A stretch of 64,000 nt of DNA from Pogostemon cablin. Its lineage: Eukaryota; Streptophyta; Magnoliopsida; Lamiales; Lamiaceae. Under the pieces are notes generated by a model. It was not told the origin of the DNA. It searched no databases and was given only the letters and a program-made list of their open reading frames with translations. Location of the stretch: NCBI GenBank assembly GCA_023678885.1, contig CM042982.1, positions 8,556,001 to 8,620,000 on the forward strand, read 5' to 3'. Each line of letters opens with the position of its first letter. The stretch's first letter is position 1. Position numbers and translations under genes: made by a program. This document shows, piece after piece, positions 1 through 11,706 of the stretch.

Positions 1-1167
1 GAAATAATTACTTTAATTATTTGAATTGATGTGGAAACAGACTATTAAAGGAGTAAATAAGGAAACAGATCGAGCTAGCATATCTTTCACATATTTTCAC
101 AGTAAGATCTCTTCCAAATCTAATGGAGTCAAAGGAGCAAAAACACGGTAAAGAGATTCTGAAAATCAAGAAAAAAAGGAAAGAAATCAAGTAGGATTTC
201 TTGGGGGACAAGAAGATAAATAAGGAAGGTTGGTTGGTCAAAAGTGGACACACACTACACATTATTTTTCTGGAAGAGCAGGAGGAGGAGCGCAGATTAC
301 TCCAAGGCAGATTTTAAGTGAAGAACAATCGACATCCTGGTTTTTTATTTTTAATTTATTTTTCAGTATGAACATGCGGGGCTAATCCCCTTTTCTAGTT
401 TAGGATTTCGTGAACCTCCCGTTAAATATTAATTTAATTATTAAGGATTTTTACGTTGAATCTTTTATGTGAATTTATTCCATTACATGCCTTGAATTGA
501 TTTATAGTAATTTAATAATTAATTTAGCCTGATCAACTAGTTTAATTATTTAATTGCTATGTTATTTCATGATCCATGATCCGTAATTATTGTGAGGATT
601 GAATAGAGTAGCAAATAGAGATTATTCCCTCTAGATGTAATGGGACCTAGGTTGTATGATTTCTAGCCGGTTTTCGTAGTCTAGTAATTCTATATTTGGA
701 GTCTTAATGCGTTTTTGAGTTCGAATTCATAGGATCACTCGTAAATAGTTCAATTTAGTGGTCGTACCCTAATTGATTAATTTAAGAACATTCGGGTTGA
801 TTGGTCGTACCGTCAATCTAGGGATTTGGGTTTGTACATTAGATAATATATTTAATTCCTGTAATTAATTGATTTAATAAACGGGAGGGGATCGTCGTCC
901 TAAACTAGGTTTGTCTCACTTGGTTAATTTAATAATTAATTTTTGTCTACTTCACAATTTAAAAATTGAGTTGATTTATTACTTGTACTATTTACGATTT
1001 TCACCAATCCAAAAACTCCCCCTTATTTATTTTATTTGTTTTCAACACTTTAATTTAATTGAAATTTCATTATACTCTCTTGGGTTTGACCCGTACTCGT
1101 TACTATACTTTGTATTGGATGGAGTCGGAAATAAATTTTATTTTGGTAGGCTGGCGATAACTTATCA
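1..1167 (+). repeat. 5' LTR of Athila-type retrotransposon (left edge cut by window)
   Basis: This matches 8716-9874 almost base for base, in the same orientation. In the stretch I aligned by eye there is roughly one mismatch per 20 bases plus a few small indels. About 100 bases of its left end lie outside the window. It ends in CTTATCA, the complement of the TGATAAG that opens the 3' LTR. Short ORFs inside it recur in the other LTR and are not genes. Confidence 0.95.
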
Positions 1168-1171
1168 AATT

Positions 1172-1189
1172 TGGCGCCGTTGCCGGGGA
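1172..1189 (+). other. tRNA primer-binding site of the Athila element
   Basis: TGGCGCCGTTGCCGGGGA starts four bases after the LTR end. It is complementary to the 3' end of plant tRNA-Asp plus CCA, the primer usually reported for Athila elements. Its position and sequence fix the LTR boundary and the plus-strand orientation. Confidence 0.9.
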
Positions 1190-1344
1190 GTAAAATTGAA
1201 ATTTGTTAAATCTCTGTGTTTCTGATATTTTTCTGCATTTTTACAGGTTCTGGAATTTTTTTGGAATTTTTGATTTTTCCAGTAACACTAACACTGAACC
1301 CTTAAGTGTTCGTAGTGCCCTGTTTTCGAAAAATTTTCCTGTGA

Positions 1345-3060
1345 ATGATTACTCGTTCTTCTGGTCCAAAATAGCTTAAATACATACCAGAAATCGAGAG
1401 AACTGCACGGAGATTGAGAAAGGAGTCCCGAAAAAAGAAGGAAACAAGTTCGTCCACTAATGGAACCGCTGGAAACCTTGCCAAACTCGAATTTGTAGCT
1501 GATCCACTTCATCTTGGAGAGGAGAATTTTGAATTTTCTGATTTAGAGGAGGACGATACTGTAGGTTCTGAGTCGGAAGAGGAAAACATAGCTGGAAATG
1601 AGGAAAAAACTTTAAATGAATTGGCAAATCCTGACGTAGTCCATCAGCCACTATGCATTAACCTTCCCGCGATTAATGATAATACTATATTTGAATTGAA
1701 ATTGGGATTGATTCACTTACTTCCTACTTTTCATGGTTTTTCAGGTGAAAATCCTCACAAGTTCTTGAAGGAGTTTGCGGTTGATGCACAAGCATGAAAC
1801 CAACCAGAGTGACAAAGGAACAAATCAAGCTTAGGGCATTCTCATTTGCGTTGAAAGACATGACAAAGGATTGGTTATATTATCTCCCTCCTAGATCGAT
1901 TGATACATGGGCTAAAATGGAGAAACTTTTTCTCCAAATTTACTTTCAGGCCATTAGGGTTGCTGTCTTGCGCGAGGAGATATCTGGGGCTCGTCAGATG
2001 CAAGGGGAGAGTTTACATGAATATTGGGAGATGTTTAAACACCTCACATCAGCATGCCCCCAACATTAAAAAAGCGACCAGTTGCTACTGCAATACTTCT
2101 GTGAAGGATTGTCAATCATGGATCGAAACATGCTTGATGCCGCAAGTGGAGGAGCGTTCATAATGAAGACATCTACTGCTGCTAGGAGTTTGATTGCTAG
2201 CATGGCTGCCAACACCCAACAATTTGGCACACATGATCCATCACTTAAAGAAGTAAAGGAGGTCCATGATTCTAAGATGGAGGAGACTTTGAATACGTTG
2301 ACATTTCCTGTGTAGAATCTTGCTAAAGGAAGAGGGGTAAAACCTCCATCTTGTCAAAATTGCTTAACTTATAACCATTCTACTCTTGATTGCAGGGCTG
2401 CACTTAGCGAGGAGCAAGTAAACGCCATGAGGCGACCTTATGATCCCTTCTTATAAACCTAAAATCCGCATTGGAGAGATCATCATAATCTTATGTATGG
2501 TAGTGGACAAGGAGGAAATAGGGGACAACAACAGTTTCAAGAGTAGAGAGTGGTTAATAGGCCGCAAGATCACCCTTAAGATGGTGGAAATTACTAACAA
2601 GGCGGGGCAAGCTTCGGAGCTTCATTTGAGAAAATGATGAAAGAGATGGCTGCTAACAATCTCAAATTCCAAGAAATGACACATTCATCCATCCAGAACT
2701 TGAAAACGACAACCCAATCGTCAATCCAAAACCTGAAAACAAGTAACCCAATTGGCTACAACTGTAGGCCAGATGCAAGCTCAAAACAGTAGTAAGTTGC
2801 CTTCACAAAAGGAGGTTAATCCTAAGAATGTGAGCGTCGTTACACTGCGAAGTGGAAAACAGTTGGAGGAGGTTGTACCGCCCAAAAAGCCTGACTAAGA
2901 CGTGAAAAAAGATGATGTAAAACCTGCTGGAATAGTGGAGGATCAGATCGGTCAGTTTGAGGAGGAAAAATCTGATGTGTAGAAATGTAACACTAACACT
3001 GAACCCTTCAGTATCAAAAGGTTCAAAAAAAATCAGGTTAAAATTTCTGACCCTATTCCT
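1345..3060 (+). pseudogene. Athila-type gag, broken
   Basis: The capsid precursor of the retrotransposon. The best start is ATG at 1345, followed by an in-frame TAG at 1372 and the basic run RTARRLRKE. A capsid core follows (FHGFSGENPHKFLKEF near 1730, then YLPPRSIDTW and the MLDAASGGA segment near 2130), with a CX2CX4HX4C zinc knuckle at 2352-2393. The frame shifts near 1795, and in-frame stops lie at 2067, 2313 and 2454, with more beyond. This order (long capsid core, single knuckle, MLDAASGG motif) is typical of Athila-group gag. No functional product is possible. Confidence 0.9.
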
Positions 3061-4137
3061 ATTAATTATAACCATTTGCCTTTCCCAAGCAAGATGAGGG
3101 AGCCGGACACCACTGATAAGAATAAGCAGATACTTGAGGTGTTTCGAAAAGTGGAGATCAATTTACCTCTCATTGAGGCGATTAAGCAGATTCCGAGATA
3201 CGCCAAATTCTTGAAGGAGTTGTGTACCAACAAAAAGAAGTTGAAGGGCGATGAAAAAGTGGTGATGGGCGAAAACATTTCAACTGTCTTCCAGCAAACG
3301 TTACCTCAGAAGCGTAAGGATTCTGACATATTTGTAATTCCTTGTAAGATCAGGAATTTTAAGGTGGAAAGAGCCATGTTGGATCTTGGAACTTCCATTA
3401 ATGTGATGCCTCGATCAGTTGAAAAGCTGAGTGTAGGGGAGTTGAAAAAGATCGGAGTTGTTATCCAACTTGCTGATTGAAGCCATGCATACCCAAATGG
3501 AGTCATAGAGGATGTTCTTGTTCAGGTAGACAAACTCTTATTCCCTACTTATTTTTATGTGTTAGAAATGAATGAACACCTATCGAATTCCACCCCGATT
3601 TTGTTGGGGAGATCATTCCTTAACACTTCACGCACTAAGATAGATGTGAGTAAAGGTACTCTCTCGATGAAATTTGATGGGCAGATCATTAAATTCAACA
3701 TATATGATGCTATGAAATACCCCAATGATGCTAACTTGCTTTCTGTTGTGAGTACTATTGAGCCTATTGTCCAGGAACACTTCGAACTCACTAGTAGGGA
3801 TGCATTAGATACAGTCATTGAACATGGAATCATGAAGGAGGATACTGAAAGATGGGATAATGAGGAGCTGAATCACTATGTCAATGCTTTGCACAGTTCT
3901 TCTCAGAGACCAAGCACCTTAGATGTAGCTTCTGTTAAATTGCCAGATATTTTTTCAAAAATTCTTCCATCTATAGTGCAGGTACTGAAGTTGGAGTTAA
4001 AGGCACTTCCTGAGCACTTGAAGTACGCCTACTTAAGGCCAGATTCCACTTTACAAGTGATCATTTCATCCAAGCTGAAGGATGAACAAGAGAGTTTATT
4101 GCTCGATGTGTTGAAAAGGCATAAGACTGCTATTTGA
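3061..4137 (+). pseudogene. Athila-type aspartic protease region, broken
   Basis: Continues the polyprotein in one frame from about 3076 to 4137, apart from a TGA at 3478. The protease active-site region reads LDLGTSINVMP near 3376-3408, giving the D-[LT]-G-[AT]-S type motif of retrotransposon proteases. The stop at 3478 falls where related proteins carry arginine, consistent with a CGA to TGA change. The 3559-4137 stretch joins protease to reverse transcriptase and ends at TGA 4135-4137. Confidence 0.85.
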
Positions 4138-4990
4138 TGGATAGTAGCGGATTTGAAGGGTATCAGTCTCGCAATTCACATACATCGTATTCTGCTTGAG
4201 GATGATGCGAATCCGTCTCGAGAAGCTCAGCGCCGGTTGAATCCACCCATGATAGAGGTGGTAAAGAAGGAGGTGTTGAAACTTCTGAGTGTGGGGATTA
4301 TTTGTCCCATCTCAGATAGTAAGTGAGTTAGTCCAACACAAGTGGTGCAAAAGAAATCAGGAGTGATTGTGGTTGAGAATGACAAGGGTGATATGGTGCC
4401 AACATATTTACAAACGGGTTGGAGAGTATGTATGGACTACCGCAAGCTTAACAACATGACTAGAAAGGATCATTTTCCTTTACCCTTCATTGATCAGATG
4501 TTAGAAAACCTTGCAGGTTATCCTTATTATTGTTTTCTTGATGGTTTTTCTGATTATTTTCAGATTGCTATAGCTTCCGAAGATTAGGAGAAAACAACTT
4601 TTACATGCCCATTTGAGACTTTTACATGTCGTCGATTACCTTTCGGGCTTTGCAACGCACCTACCACATTTCAAATGTGTATGGTAAGCATTTTTCTGAA
4701 TTTGTGGGTAATATAATATAGGTCTTTATGGATGATTTCAGTGTCTATGGAGAATCTTTTTGTAGTTGCCTTGGAAATCTTGAATTGATCTTGAAAAGAT
4801 GTGTAGAAACAAACCTTGTTTTAAATTGGGAAAAATGTCACTTTATGGTCGAACAAGACATTATTTTAGGTCATGTCATATCAAAGAATGGGATTGAAGT
4901 TGATAAGTCTAAAGTAGACCTTATATCTGCATTGTCTTACCCCGCTTCTGTGCGGGAAGTTCGTTGCAAAAAGATAGCCAAGCCACTTTG
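4138..4990 (+). pseudogene. Athila-type reverse transcriptase, broken
   Basis: RT fingers and palm are recognisable: WRVCMDYRKLNNMTRKDHFPLP near 4420-4485, LPFGLCNAPTTFQ near 4638-4676, and the catalytic FMDDFSVYG near 4725-4750. Stops lie at 4324 (where tryptophan is expected) and 4585 (where glutamine is expected). The frame changes between about 4680 and 4727, with a TAG just before the MDD box. The enzyme would have copied element RNA into cDNA in virus-like particles; this copy cannot. Confidence 0.9.
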
Positions 4991-5560
4991 TGAGTTGTTG
5001 CAAAAAGATGTGAAGTTTGAGATGAATGATGCCTGTAAGAAAGCTTTTGATAAGTTGAAGGAGTTGCTAACCACACCACCCATAATTCAGTTGTCGGATT
5101 GGAGCTTGCCTTTTGAAATAATGTGTGATGCTAGTGACTATGCCGTAGGAGCAGTGTTGGGGCAACGAGTGGACAAGGCTGCACATGTGATCTACTACGC
5201 TTCAAAAACCTTGTGTAGCACTCAAGTCAACTACTCCACTACGGAAAAAGAACTCCTAGCTGTGGTTTTTGCTCTAGAAAAATTTCGATCTTACTTGTTG
5301 GGTAGTAAAGTCACTGTTTTCTCTGATCATACAGTTCTTCGTTATCTCATGACGAAGAAGAAAGTAAAACCTTGGTTGATTTGGTGGATTTTGTTGCTTC
5401 AAAAGTTCGACTTGGAAATCAAAGATAAAAAGGGATCAGAGAATCTAGTGACCGATCATCTAAGCCAGTTGATTAGAGATGAAAATGAGCAGAAAATTTT
5501 GGAAAAATTCCCGGATGAACAGTTGCTGTCCGTTTTGCAAAATCTGGAAAATTCGAGTCA
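4991..5560 (+). pseudogene. Athila-type RNase H and linker
   Basis: Lies within the long open stretch 4728-6101. RNase H motifs appear in order: MCDASDYAVGAVLGQ near 5120-5160, STTEKELLAVV near 5235-5268, VFSDHTVLRYL near 5318-5350, and VTDHLS near 5448-5465. These supply the D, E, D, D set of acidic residues. No stop interrupts this domain, so it is the best preserved part of the element. The linker to integrase carries an extra segment holding one copy of the 21-base palindrome at 5564-5584. Confidence 0.88.
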
Positions 5561-5619
5561 ACTGACACTGAACCCTTTAGTGTCAGAAGGCTCTGTTCCA
5601 TGGTTTGCCGATGTGGCGA

Positions 5620-6892
5620 ATTTTCTGACCTCCCATCAGTTTTCAGCCCACATGAGTAAAGTAAAACATGATAAGCTCTGTAGTGATGCCAAGTACTATA
5701 TGTGGGATGATTCGTATTTATGGAAACGTTGTTCCGATCAAATGATAAGAAGGTGCATTCCTGAAATTGAATTTAATTCAATACTCACCTTTTGTCATAG
5801 TCATGCATGTGGTGGTCATTTTGGTTTTAGAAGAACTGCTTTCAAAGTGCTTGAGTGCGGATTTTATTGGCCGACACTGTTTAAGGATGCTTATGAATTT
5901 TGCAAGTCTTGTGATAGATGTCAACGAGTAGGAAATATTTCTCAACAAAATGAAATGCCCCAAAACCCTATAATCATTTGTGAGATTTTTTATGTGCGGG
6001 GGATGGATTTTATGGGACCTTTTCCTTCTTTGTTTGGCTTCTCCTACATATTACTTGCTATTGATTATGTGTCGAAGTGGATGGAAGCAAAGGCCACCTA
6101 AACTAATGATTCTAAAGTGGTTGCAGATTTCCTTCGATCTAACATATTTTGTAGGTTTAGAATTCCTCGAGCCATCATCAGTGACAAGGGCGCGTATTTT
6201 TGCAATCGAATGGTGGAAGCGCTTCTGCGCAAGTATTTAGTGTTTTATAAAACCTCAACTTCCTATCACCCCCAAACGAGTGGCCAGGCGGAAGTATCCA
6301 ATCGTGAGATCAAGAGGATTTTGGAGAAGACGGTTAATCCGTCTAGGAAGGATTGGAGTTCAAGATTGGAAGATACACTATGAGCCTATCGAACGGCCTA
6401 TAAGACACCGATTGGCATGTTCCCGTATTGACTCGCCTATGGAAAGCCATGCCACTTATCTATGGAGCTTCAACACAAGGCATGGTGGGCATTCCAGAAG
6501 TGCAACATGGATTATGATAAGGCCGGAGAGCAAAGGAAATTCCAATTGCAAGAGTTGAAGGAATTGAGGAATGAGGTCTATGAAAATTCGGTGATTTATA
6601 AAGCTAAAACAAAGACATTTCATGATGCAAGAATCTCAAGGAAAAATTTTAGCGTTGGGAAAAAAGTTTTACTTTACCCCTCAAAGCTTAAATTATTTCT
6701 GATAAGTTGCGTTCTCGTTGGATGGGTCCGTTTATTGTGACTAATATTTTTCCTCATGGTACAGTTGAAATAAAAAGCATAAATTCTGAAAAGAGTTTCA
6801 AAGTTAATGGGCACCAACTTAAGGAGTATCATGAAGGATTCCAGATGGTTGAGGTAGACCAAATAGAGTTAGAAGATGTGGTCTACACTTGA
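5620..6892 (+). pseudogene. Athila-type integrase, broken
   Basis: The zinc-binding HHCC region reads HSHACGGHFG then CKSCDRCQR, near 5797-5930. The catalytic core shows GMDFMGPF (first D, near 6000), SDKGAYF (second D, near 6180) and the E in GQAEVSNREIK (near 6282). Stops occur at 6099, 6381 (tryptophan expected) and 6429 (arginine expected). The frame shifts between about 6680 and 6707, after which RWMGPF and a C-terminal tail run to a stop at 6890-6892. Length and order fit Ty3/gypsy integrase. Confidence 0.9.
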
Positions 6893-8613
6893 TAAAGATA
6901 CACCTGCCCTAACTCGAGCCAACGATAATAAAAATAGGCACTGATTGGGAGGCAACCCAATTTTCTTGTTTTATTTTCAATAAATTGTCTGATTGTTCAC
7001 TTTTAATTTTCTGTTGTGATTAGCAGAAGTGATACAAACTGCAAGGATTGATCATGGCACGTACAAGGGTTGATTGTGGTCAATGCTCTACCCAAATTTG
7101 AATTAGGTGCATTCTACCCAATTACATATTTAATCTTTCTTATACTGTGCTTTGCTTGGGAAAAAGCAAACGTTTAGGTGTGGAGAGGGATTTTATATGA
7201 TAATTGGGGTAGAAAAGTGATGTAAATTTGCTCAATTTCTTGTCCCATGTCTTGTTCTTGTTGTCCTCTGAATTTTATGTTGATGTGGAGTTTGGGAAAT
7301 TGAGGAATAAAATCTTTTGAGGTGATGAGGGTAATGCATGATTGAGGGGGTTGCAGTGATGTTGAGGAGCTGTTGAAATTTGATATTCTTTGCAAAATTT
7401 TTATGATTGTAGTGGCTGATTTTTTTCAAATTTCATGGCAAATATACCCAATTTTTTGTGAGCTTTTGAGCCTTAACGAACTATCATCTATAAGCTCCAT
7501 TGAAATTTATTTCTTGAGTGCATTGAATTTGAATTGCTCATTCTAGAACTTGTTCATTTGAATGCATTTCGAGATCATGTGATTGGATGTGTGTGATAAA
7601 ATGATAAGGGCACTTAGGTATAACCCTCTTGGCTTATATTGTTTTACCCGATTATGAAAACTCTAGGGAAGCCACGTTGAGCCTAAGCATTTTGTTTGAA
7701 TTATGAGCACATAAATGAACCTTGAATTCCCGTTTATTTCTTTGACTCTTCCGTTTGAACCATTCATTACTTTACAATGTTTGAATCTTGTGGAAATACG
7801 TTATGGTTGTTGAAGTTGAAAGAAGTTGTGAGAAAGGAAAGAAGAAGGGGATAGAAGGCTGAGAGAAAAAAGAAATGAAGAAAGAAACATGAAAGGATGA
7901 AAAAAAAAGGATTGTAAAAAAAAGAAAAGGAAATATCTAAGCGTGAAAAACAGAGTAGAGAAGCTATAATTTGCTTGCTGAATTTTTCTGGGCAAATAGA
8001 CACTGATCCCTTCAATGTCTCCCCTGTTTTAAAAAATTATGCAAAGAAACAGGTGTGGATAGAGAAAGTGTTGATGAAAATCCAAAATTTCTAAGGAAAA
8101 ATGAAGAGGGGAATGTGGAAAACGTTGAGAAGGGCAGGATGCATCCCTTTGATGTACATCTTACTTGATTAATGCAATTTGCAAAGTGGTATATTTAGCC
8201 TTTCTTACCCTTTTTATCTCACCCTATCCTAAGGCCCCATTACAACCCTATCAAAGACCCTTTGATTGTTGCACATGATCCATTTAAAATTGGTGGAGAT
8301 TTGATTTGGGAGCAAGCCTGTGATAATGACTTTTCTTTTCAATTTTTGAGTGATCTTGCTACCTAAATCATATACTTGAGTGTTATTGAGTTAATCTTTG
8401 TGAGGCCATGGAATTTTAAAAGATTTGATGTCATGAAAGTTGCAAACTTTGAGTGAAGAGTCATTTTTTATATTAGTTCCGAATGCTCATTGGTTACTTT
8501 TCTCTTGTTGTGTTGTAACTTTCATTTACCTTTTAAGATGGAGTTCTTTGGTTTTCTAATCTCTATGGTTTTGATTTGCTTGAGGACAAGCAAAGTTTAG
8601 GTGTGGAGAGATT
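6893..8613 (+). other. Non-coding 3' region of the Athila element with two polypurine-like tracts
   Basis: No env-like or other coding frame is supported here, although this is where some Athila relatives carry one. A small inverted motif TTGGGAGGCAACCCAA lies near 6947. The polypurine tract proper is just before the 3' LTR (8576-8613, ending AGGTGTGGAGAGATT). A near-duplicate tract lies at 7151-7190. One copy of the 21-base palindrome is at 7999-8019. Confidence 0.75.
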
Positions 8614-9874
8614 TGATAAGTTATATATATGCATGATTATTTGGTGGAAATTCAAGTCTATTTGATTGAATTATATGTTATTTATGTGCTAATATTGATT
8701 TATTTTGTCTTTAAAAAATAATTACTTTAATTATTTGAATTGATGTGGAAACAGGCTATTAAAGGAGTAAATAAGGAAACAGATCGAGCCAGCATATCTT
8801 TCACATATTTTCACAGTAAGATCTCTTCCAAATCTGATGGAGTCACAATCAATGAGGAAAAACACGGTAAAGATATTCTGAAAATCAAGAAAAAAAGGAA
8901 AGAAATCAAGTAGGATTTCTTGAGGGACAAGAAGATAAATAAGGAAGGTTGGTTGGTCACAAGGGGACACACACTATACGTTATTTTTCTGGAAGAGCGG
9001 GAGGAGGAGCGCAGATTATTCTAAGGCAGATTTTAAGTGAAGAACAATCGACATCCTGGTTTTTTATTTTTAATTTATTTTTCAGTATGAACATGTGGGG
9101 CTAATCCCTTTTCTAGTTTAGGATTTCGTGAACCTCCTATTGAATATTAATTTAATTATTAAGAATTTTTTGTGTGAATTTATTCCATTACATGCCTTGA
9201 ATTGATTTATAGTAGTTTAATAATTAATTTAGTCTGATCAACTAGTTTAATTATTTAATTGCTGAATGCTATTTTATGATCCATGATCTGTAATTGTTGT
9301 GAGGATTGAATAGAGTAGCAAATAGAGATTATTCCCTCTATATGTAATGGGATCTAGGTTGTATGATTCCTAGCCGGTTTTTGTAGCCTAATAATTCTAT
9401 ATTTGGAGTCTTAATGCATTTTCGAGTTCAAATCCATAGGGTCACTCGTAAATAGTTCAATTTAGTGGTTGTACCCTAATTGATGAACTTAAGAACATTC
9501 GGGCTGATTGGTCGTACCGTCAATTTGGGGATTTGAGTTTGTACATTAGGTAAGATATTTAATTCCTGTAATTAATTGAATAAGTAAACGGAAGGGGATC
9601 GTCGTCCTAAACTAGGTTTGTCTCACTTGGTTAATTTAATAATTAATTTTCGTCTACTTCGCTATTTAAAAATTGAGTTGATTTATTACTTGTACTATTT
9701 ACGATTTTCACCAATCCAAAAACTCCCCCTTATTTATTTTATTTGTTGTCAATACTTTAATTTAATTGAAATTTCATTATACTCTCTTAGGTTCGGACCG
9801 TACTCGTTATTATACTTTATATTGGATTGAGTTGAAAATAAATTTTATTTTGGTAGGCCGGAAATAGCTTATCA
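8614..9874 (+). repeat. 3' LTR of Athila-type retrotransposon
   Basis: Complete LTR of 1261 bases, opening TGATAAGTTA directly after the polypurine tract and closing TAGCTTATCA. The next five bases, TTGCT, would be the right target-site duplication. Minus-strand LINE sequence resumes immediately at 9875, so the boundary is sharp. Confidence 0.95.
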
Positions 9875-11277
9875 TTGCTTTATTCCAAGTGTTTATATCC
9901 TTCAATCCTAGCTCCCTTGCGTTCTTAGGTTGAAGGATATCTTTCCAGCTCACCGGGTTCACCTTTATTCCCCACAGAAATCTACGTATAACAGCTTCCA
10001 TCTTTTTCATAATCACTACAGGAATTTTCATAATACCACACCAAAAGGATAAATACCATAAATTCCTGATGTAATAAGTTCTAATCTACATGTGAACGAC
10101 AGTAGTTTAGAGGACCACTCTGAATCATATTGTTGATATCATTCAAAAGGGGTGTGAAGTCTTCCACTCTTATTCTCTTACTACAGATTGGAATACCCAA
10201 GTATTTGAATGGAATAGTACCTGTGTTGAATGGAAGAATTCGGGCTATATGCTCTCGGGTTTGGATCGATACTCCAGAAGTAATAAGAATGAATTTTTGT
10301 GGATTAACCACTAATCCGGATACATTAGCAAACTGCTTCAAAATGTTGTCAAATAGTAGTAGCAGTTGCTTGATTCCCATATCCTAAGATCAGTAGATCA
10401 TCCACAAAAATTAAATGTGAAACATCAATCTGTTTACAGATTTTAGAATGAAATTTGTACTCATGCTGCTCCATCGCTGTATACATAAGCCTACTAAAGT
10501 ATTCCATGCAAATCACAAAAAGAAGAGAAGAGATAGGGTCACTTTGTCTAAGACCTCTTTTTCCTTTGAAAAATCCTTCCGGCTTACCATTAATGAGTAA
10601 GGAGTAAGAGGTTGTAGTAACACATTCTTCAATCCACTTCCGAAACTTTGGAGGGAACCCTAAACCCGTAAGGAGATCAAATAGAAATTTCCAATAAATG
10701 GAGTCATAAGCTTTGGAAATATCTACTTTAGTTGCTATCCTCGGGGAAATATGCTCCTCTTTCCTCTCATACCCCTAAATATCTCCTCCGCAAGCATAAC
10801 ACAATCTCTAAGCTTTCTTCCCTTGACAAATCCAAACTGAGAAGGACTTATTACAGATGGGAGACATCTTTTCAGATAATTGGCCAATTGCTTGGAGATG
10901 ATTTTGTAGATGGTGTTGCAACAAGAGATGGGTCTGTAATCCTGTACACTCGGTTCATGTGATTTCTTCGGAATCAAGGAAACAAAGGTAGCATTAATAT
11001 GTTTGAGTAGTTTTCCTTTTCAAAAAAAATTCCTTAACTGCTGCCACAACATCATCCTTTACTATGCTCCATGCACTCTGAAAGAATGCCGACGTATTAC
11101 CATCCGGACCCGGAGACTTATTTTTGTTGATGGACCACATTGCCTCTTTGATCTTCTCTTCTTCAATAGGGTATTTCAGTCTGATTACATCATCCTCAGT
11201 GAGCATCTCTCCATGATCCAACACATCCTGCTCTACACAATCCAATGCATGAGTATTCTCACCAAGGTAGTACAATA
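9875..11277 (-). pseudogene. L1-type LINE reverse transcriptase remnant
   Basis: Read on the minus strand from 11277 down, the sequence gives plant LINE RT motifs in order: NKNKSPGPDG near 11110, DYRPISCCNTIYKIISKQLA near 10920, SPSQFGFVKGR near 10835, LRQSDPISSLLF near 10545, the catalytic FVDD near 10405, FKYLGIP near 10205, and the post-RT WNKAM near 9880. The frame is interrupted in several places. The endonuclease part is missing on the right, where a MITE-like sequence begins. On the left the element is cut by the Athila insertion, so its 3' part should continue outside the window. Confidence 0.92.
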
Positions 11278-11365
11278 TTGTACTCCATTAGTCCGCTCTT
11301 TAAACAGTATCATTTGTTTTTTATTTTTTTCATATGAATTAAAGAGTATGAATTAAAGATTATTA
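11278..11365. mobile_element. Partial Stowaway-like MITE end
   Basis: TACTCCATTAGTCCGCTC resembles the TACTCCCTCCGTCC end of Stowaway MITEs, but no matching right end precedes the next element. It is probably a truncated copy lying against the LINE remnant. Confidence 0.45.
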
Positions 11366-11566
11366 CTCTCTCCGTCCTACCGAAAAATTCTAATTTTACT
11401 ATATTGGGCATTCCATCCAAATATCCTCATTTCTCACTTTTAGTAAAAAGTACCACATGTGGCTCACCACTCACTATTAATACAACTACACACTACATAT
11501 AAAATAATAATACCCTTAATCTACGCACCAAAAGCAAATGGCCACCTTTGAGCGGGACGGAGGGAG
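11366..11566. mobile_element. Stowaway-type MITE with TA target duplication
   Basis: Left end CTCTCTCCGTCC and right end GGACGGAGGGAG are inverted repeats, each flanked by TA (11364-11365 and 11567-11568). It is 201 bases, AT-rich and non-coding. TA duplications and this TIR are diagnostic of Stowaway elements mobilised by mariner-type transposase. Confidence 0.85.
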
Positions 11567-11587
11567 TATTATTTAAGAGTTGGTCTC

Positions 11588-11706
11588 CTGTGTCCCTGGG
11601 GACTCACCGTGCCCCAATGTGAACACAAGAATAAAATATTAAAAACAGTATTAAATTCTTGTGTTCCCATGAAGGCACGGTATGTTCCCGGGGCACACAA
11701 GTTTTT
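11588..11706. mobile_element. Fold-back MITE, GTGTG(C)CCC-ended family
   Basis: About 45 bases at each end are imperfect inverted repeats: CTGTGTCCCTGGGG and ACCGTGCC at left, GGCACGGT and CCCGGGGCACACAAG at right. The outer sequence CACACAAGTTTTTGC recurs at 35150 and, inverted, near 47509, linking it to a local MITE family. Confidence 0.7.

Noticed and set aside
17..262. 81-codon minus-strand ORF in the 5' LTR, with a 79-codon counterpart at 8731-8970
   Set aside because: It recurs because the LTR is duplicated. The composition is that of AT-rich non-coding DNA and the end regions differ between the two LTRs.
911..1225. 104-codon plus-strand ORF in the LTR, shorter in the other LTR
   Set aside because: Runs across the LTR end and primer-binding site, so it cannot be a conserved gene.
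6893..8613. Possible env-like gene of the Athila element
   Set aside because: No frame with a signal peptide, membrane segments or adequate length in this stretch.
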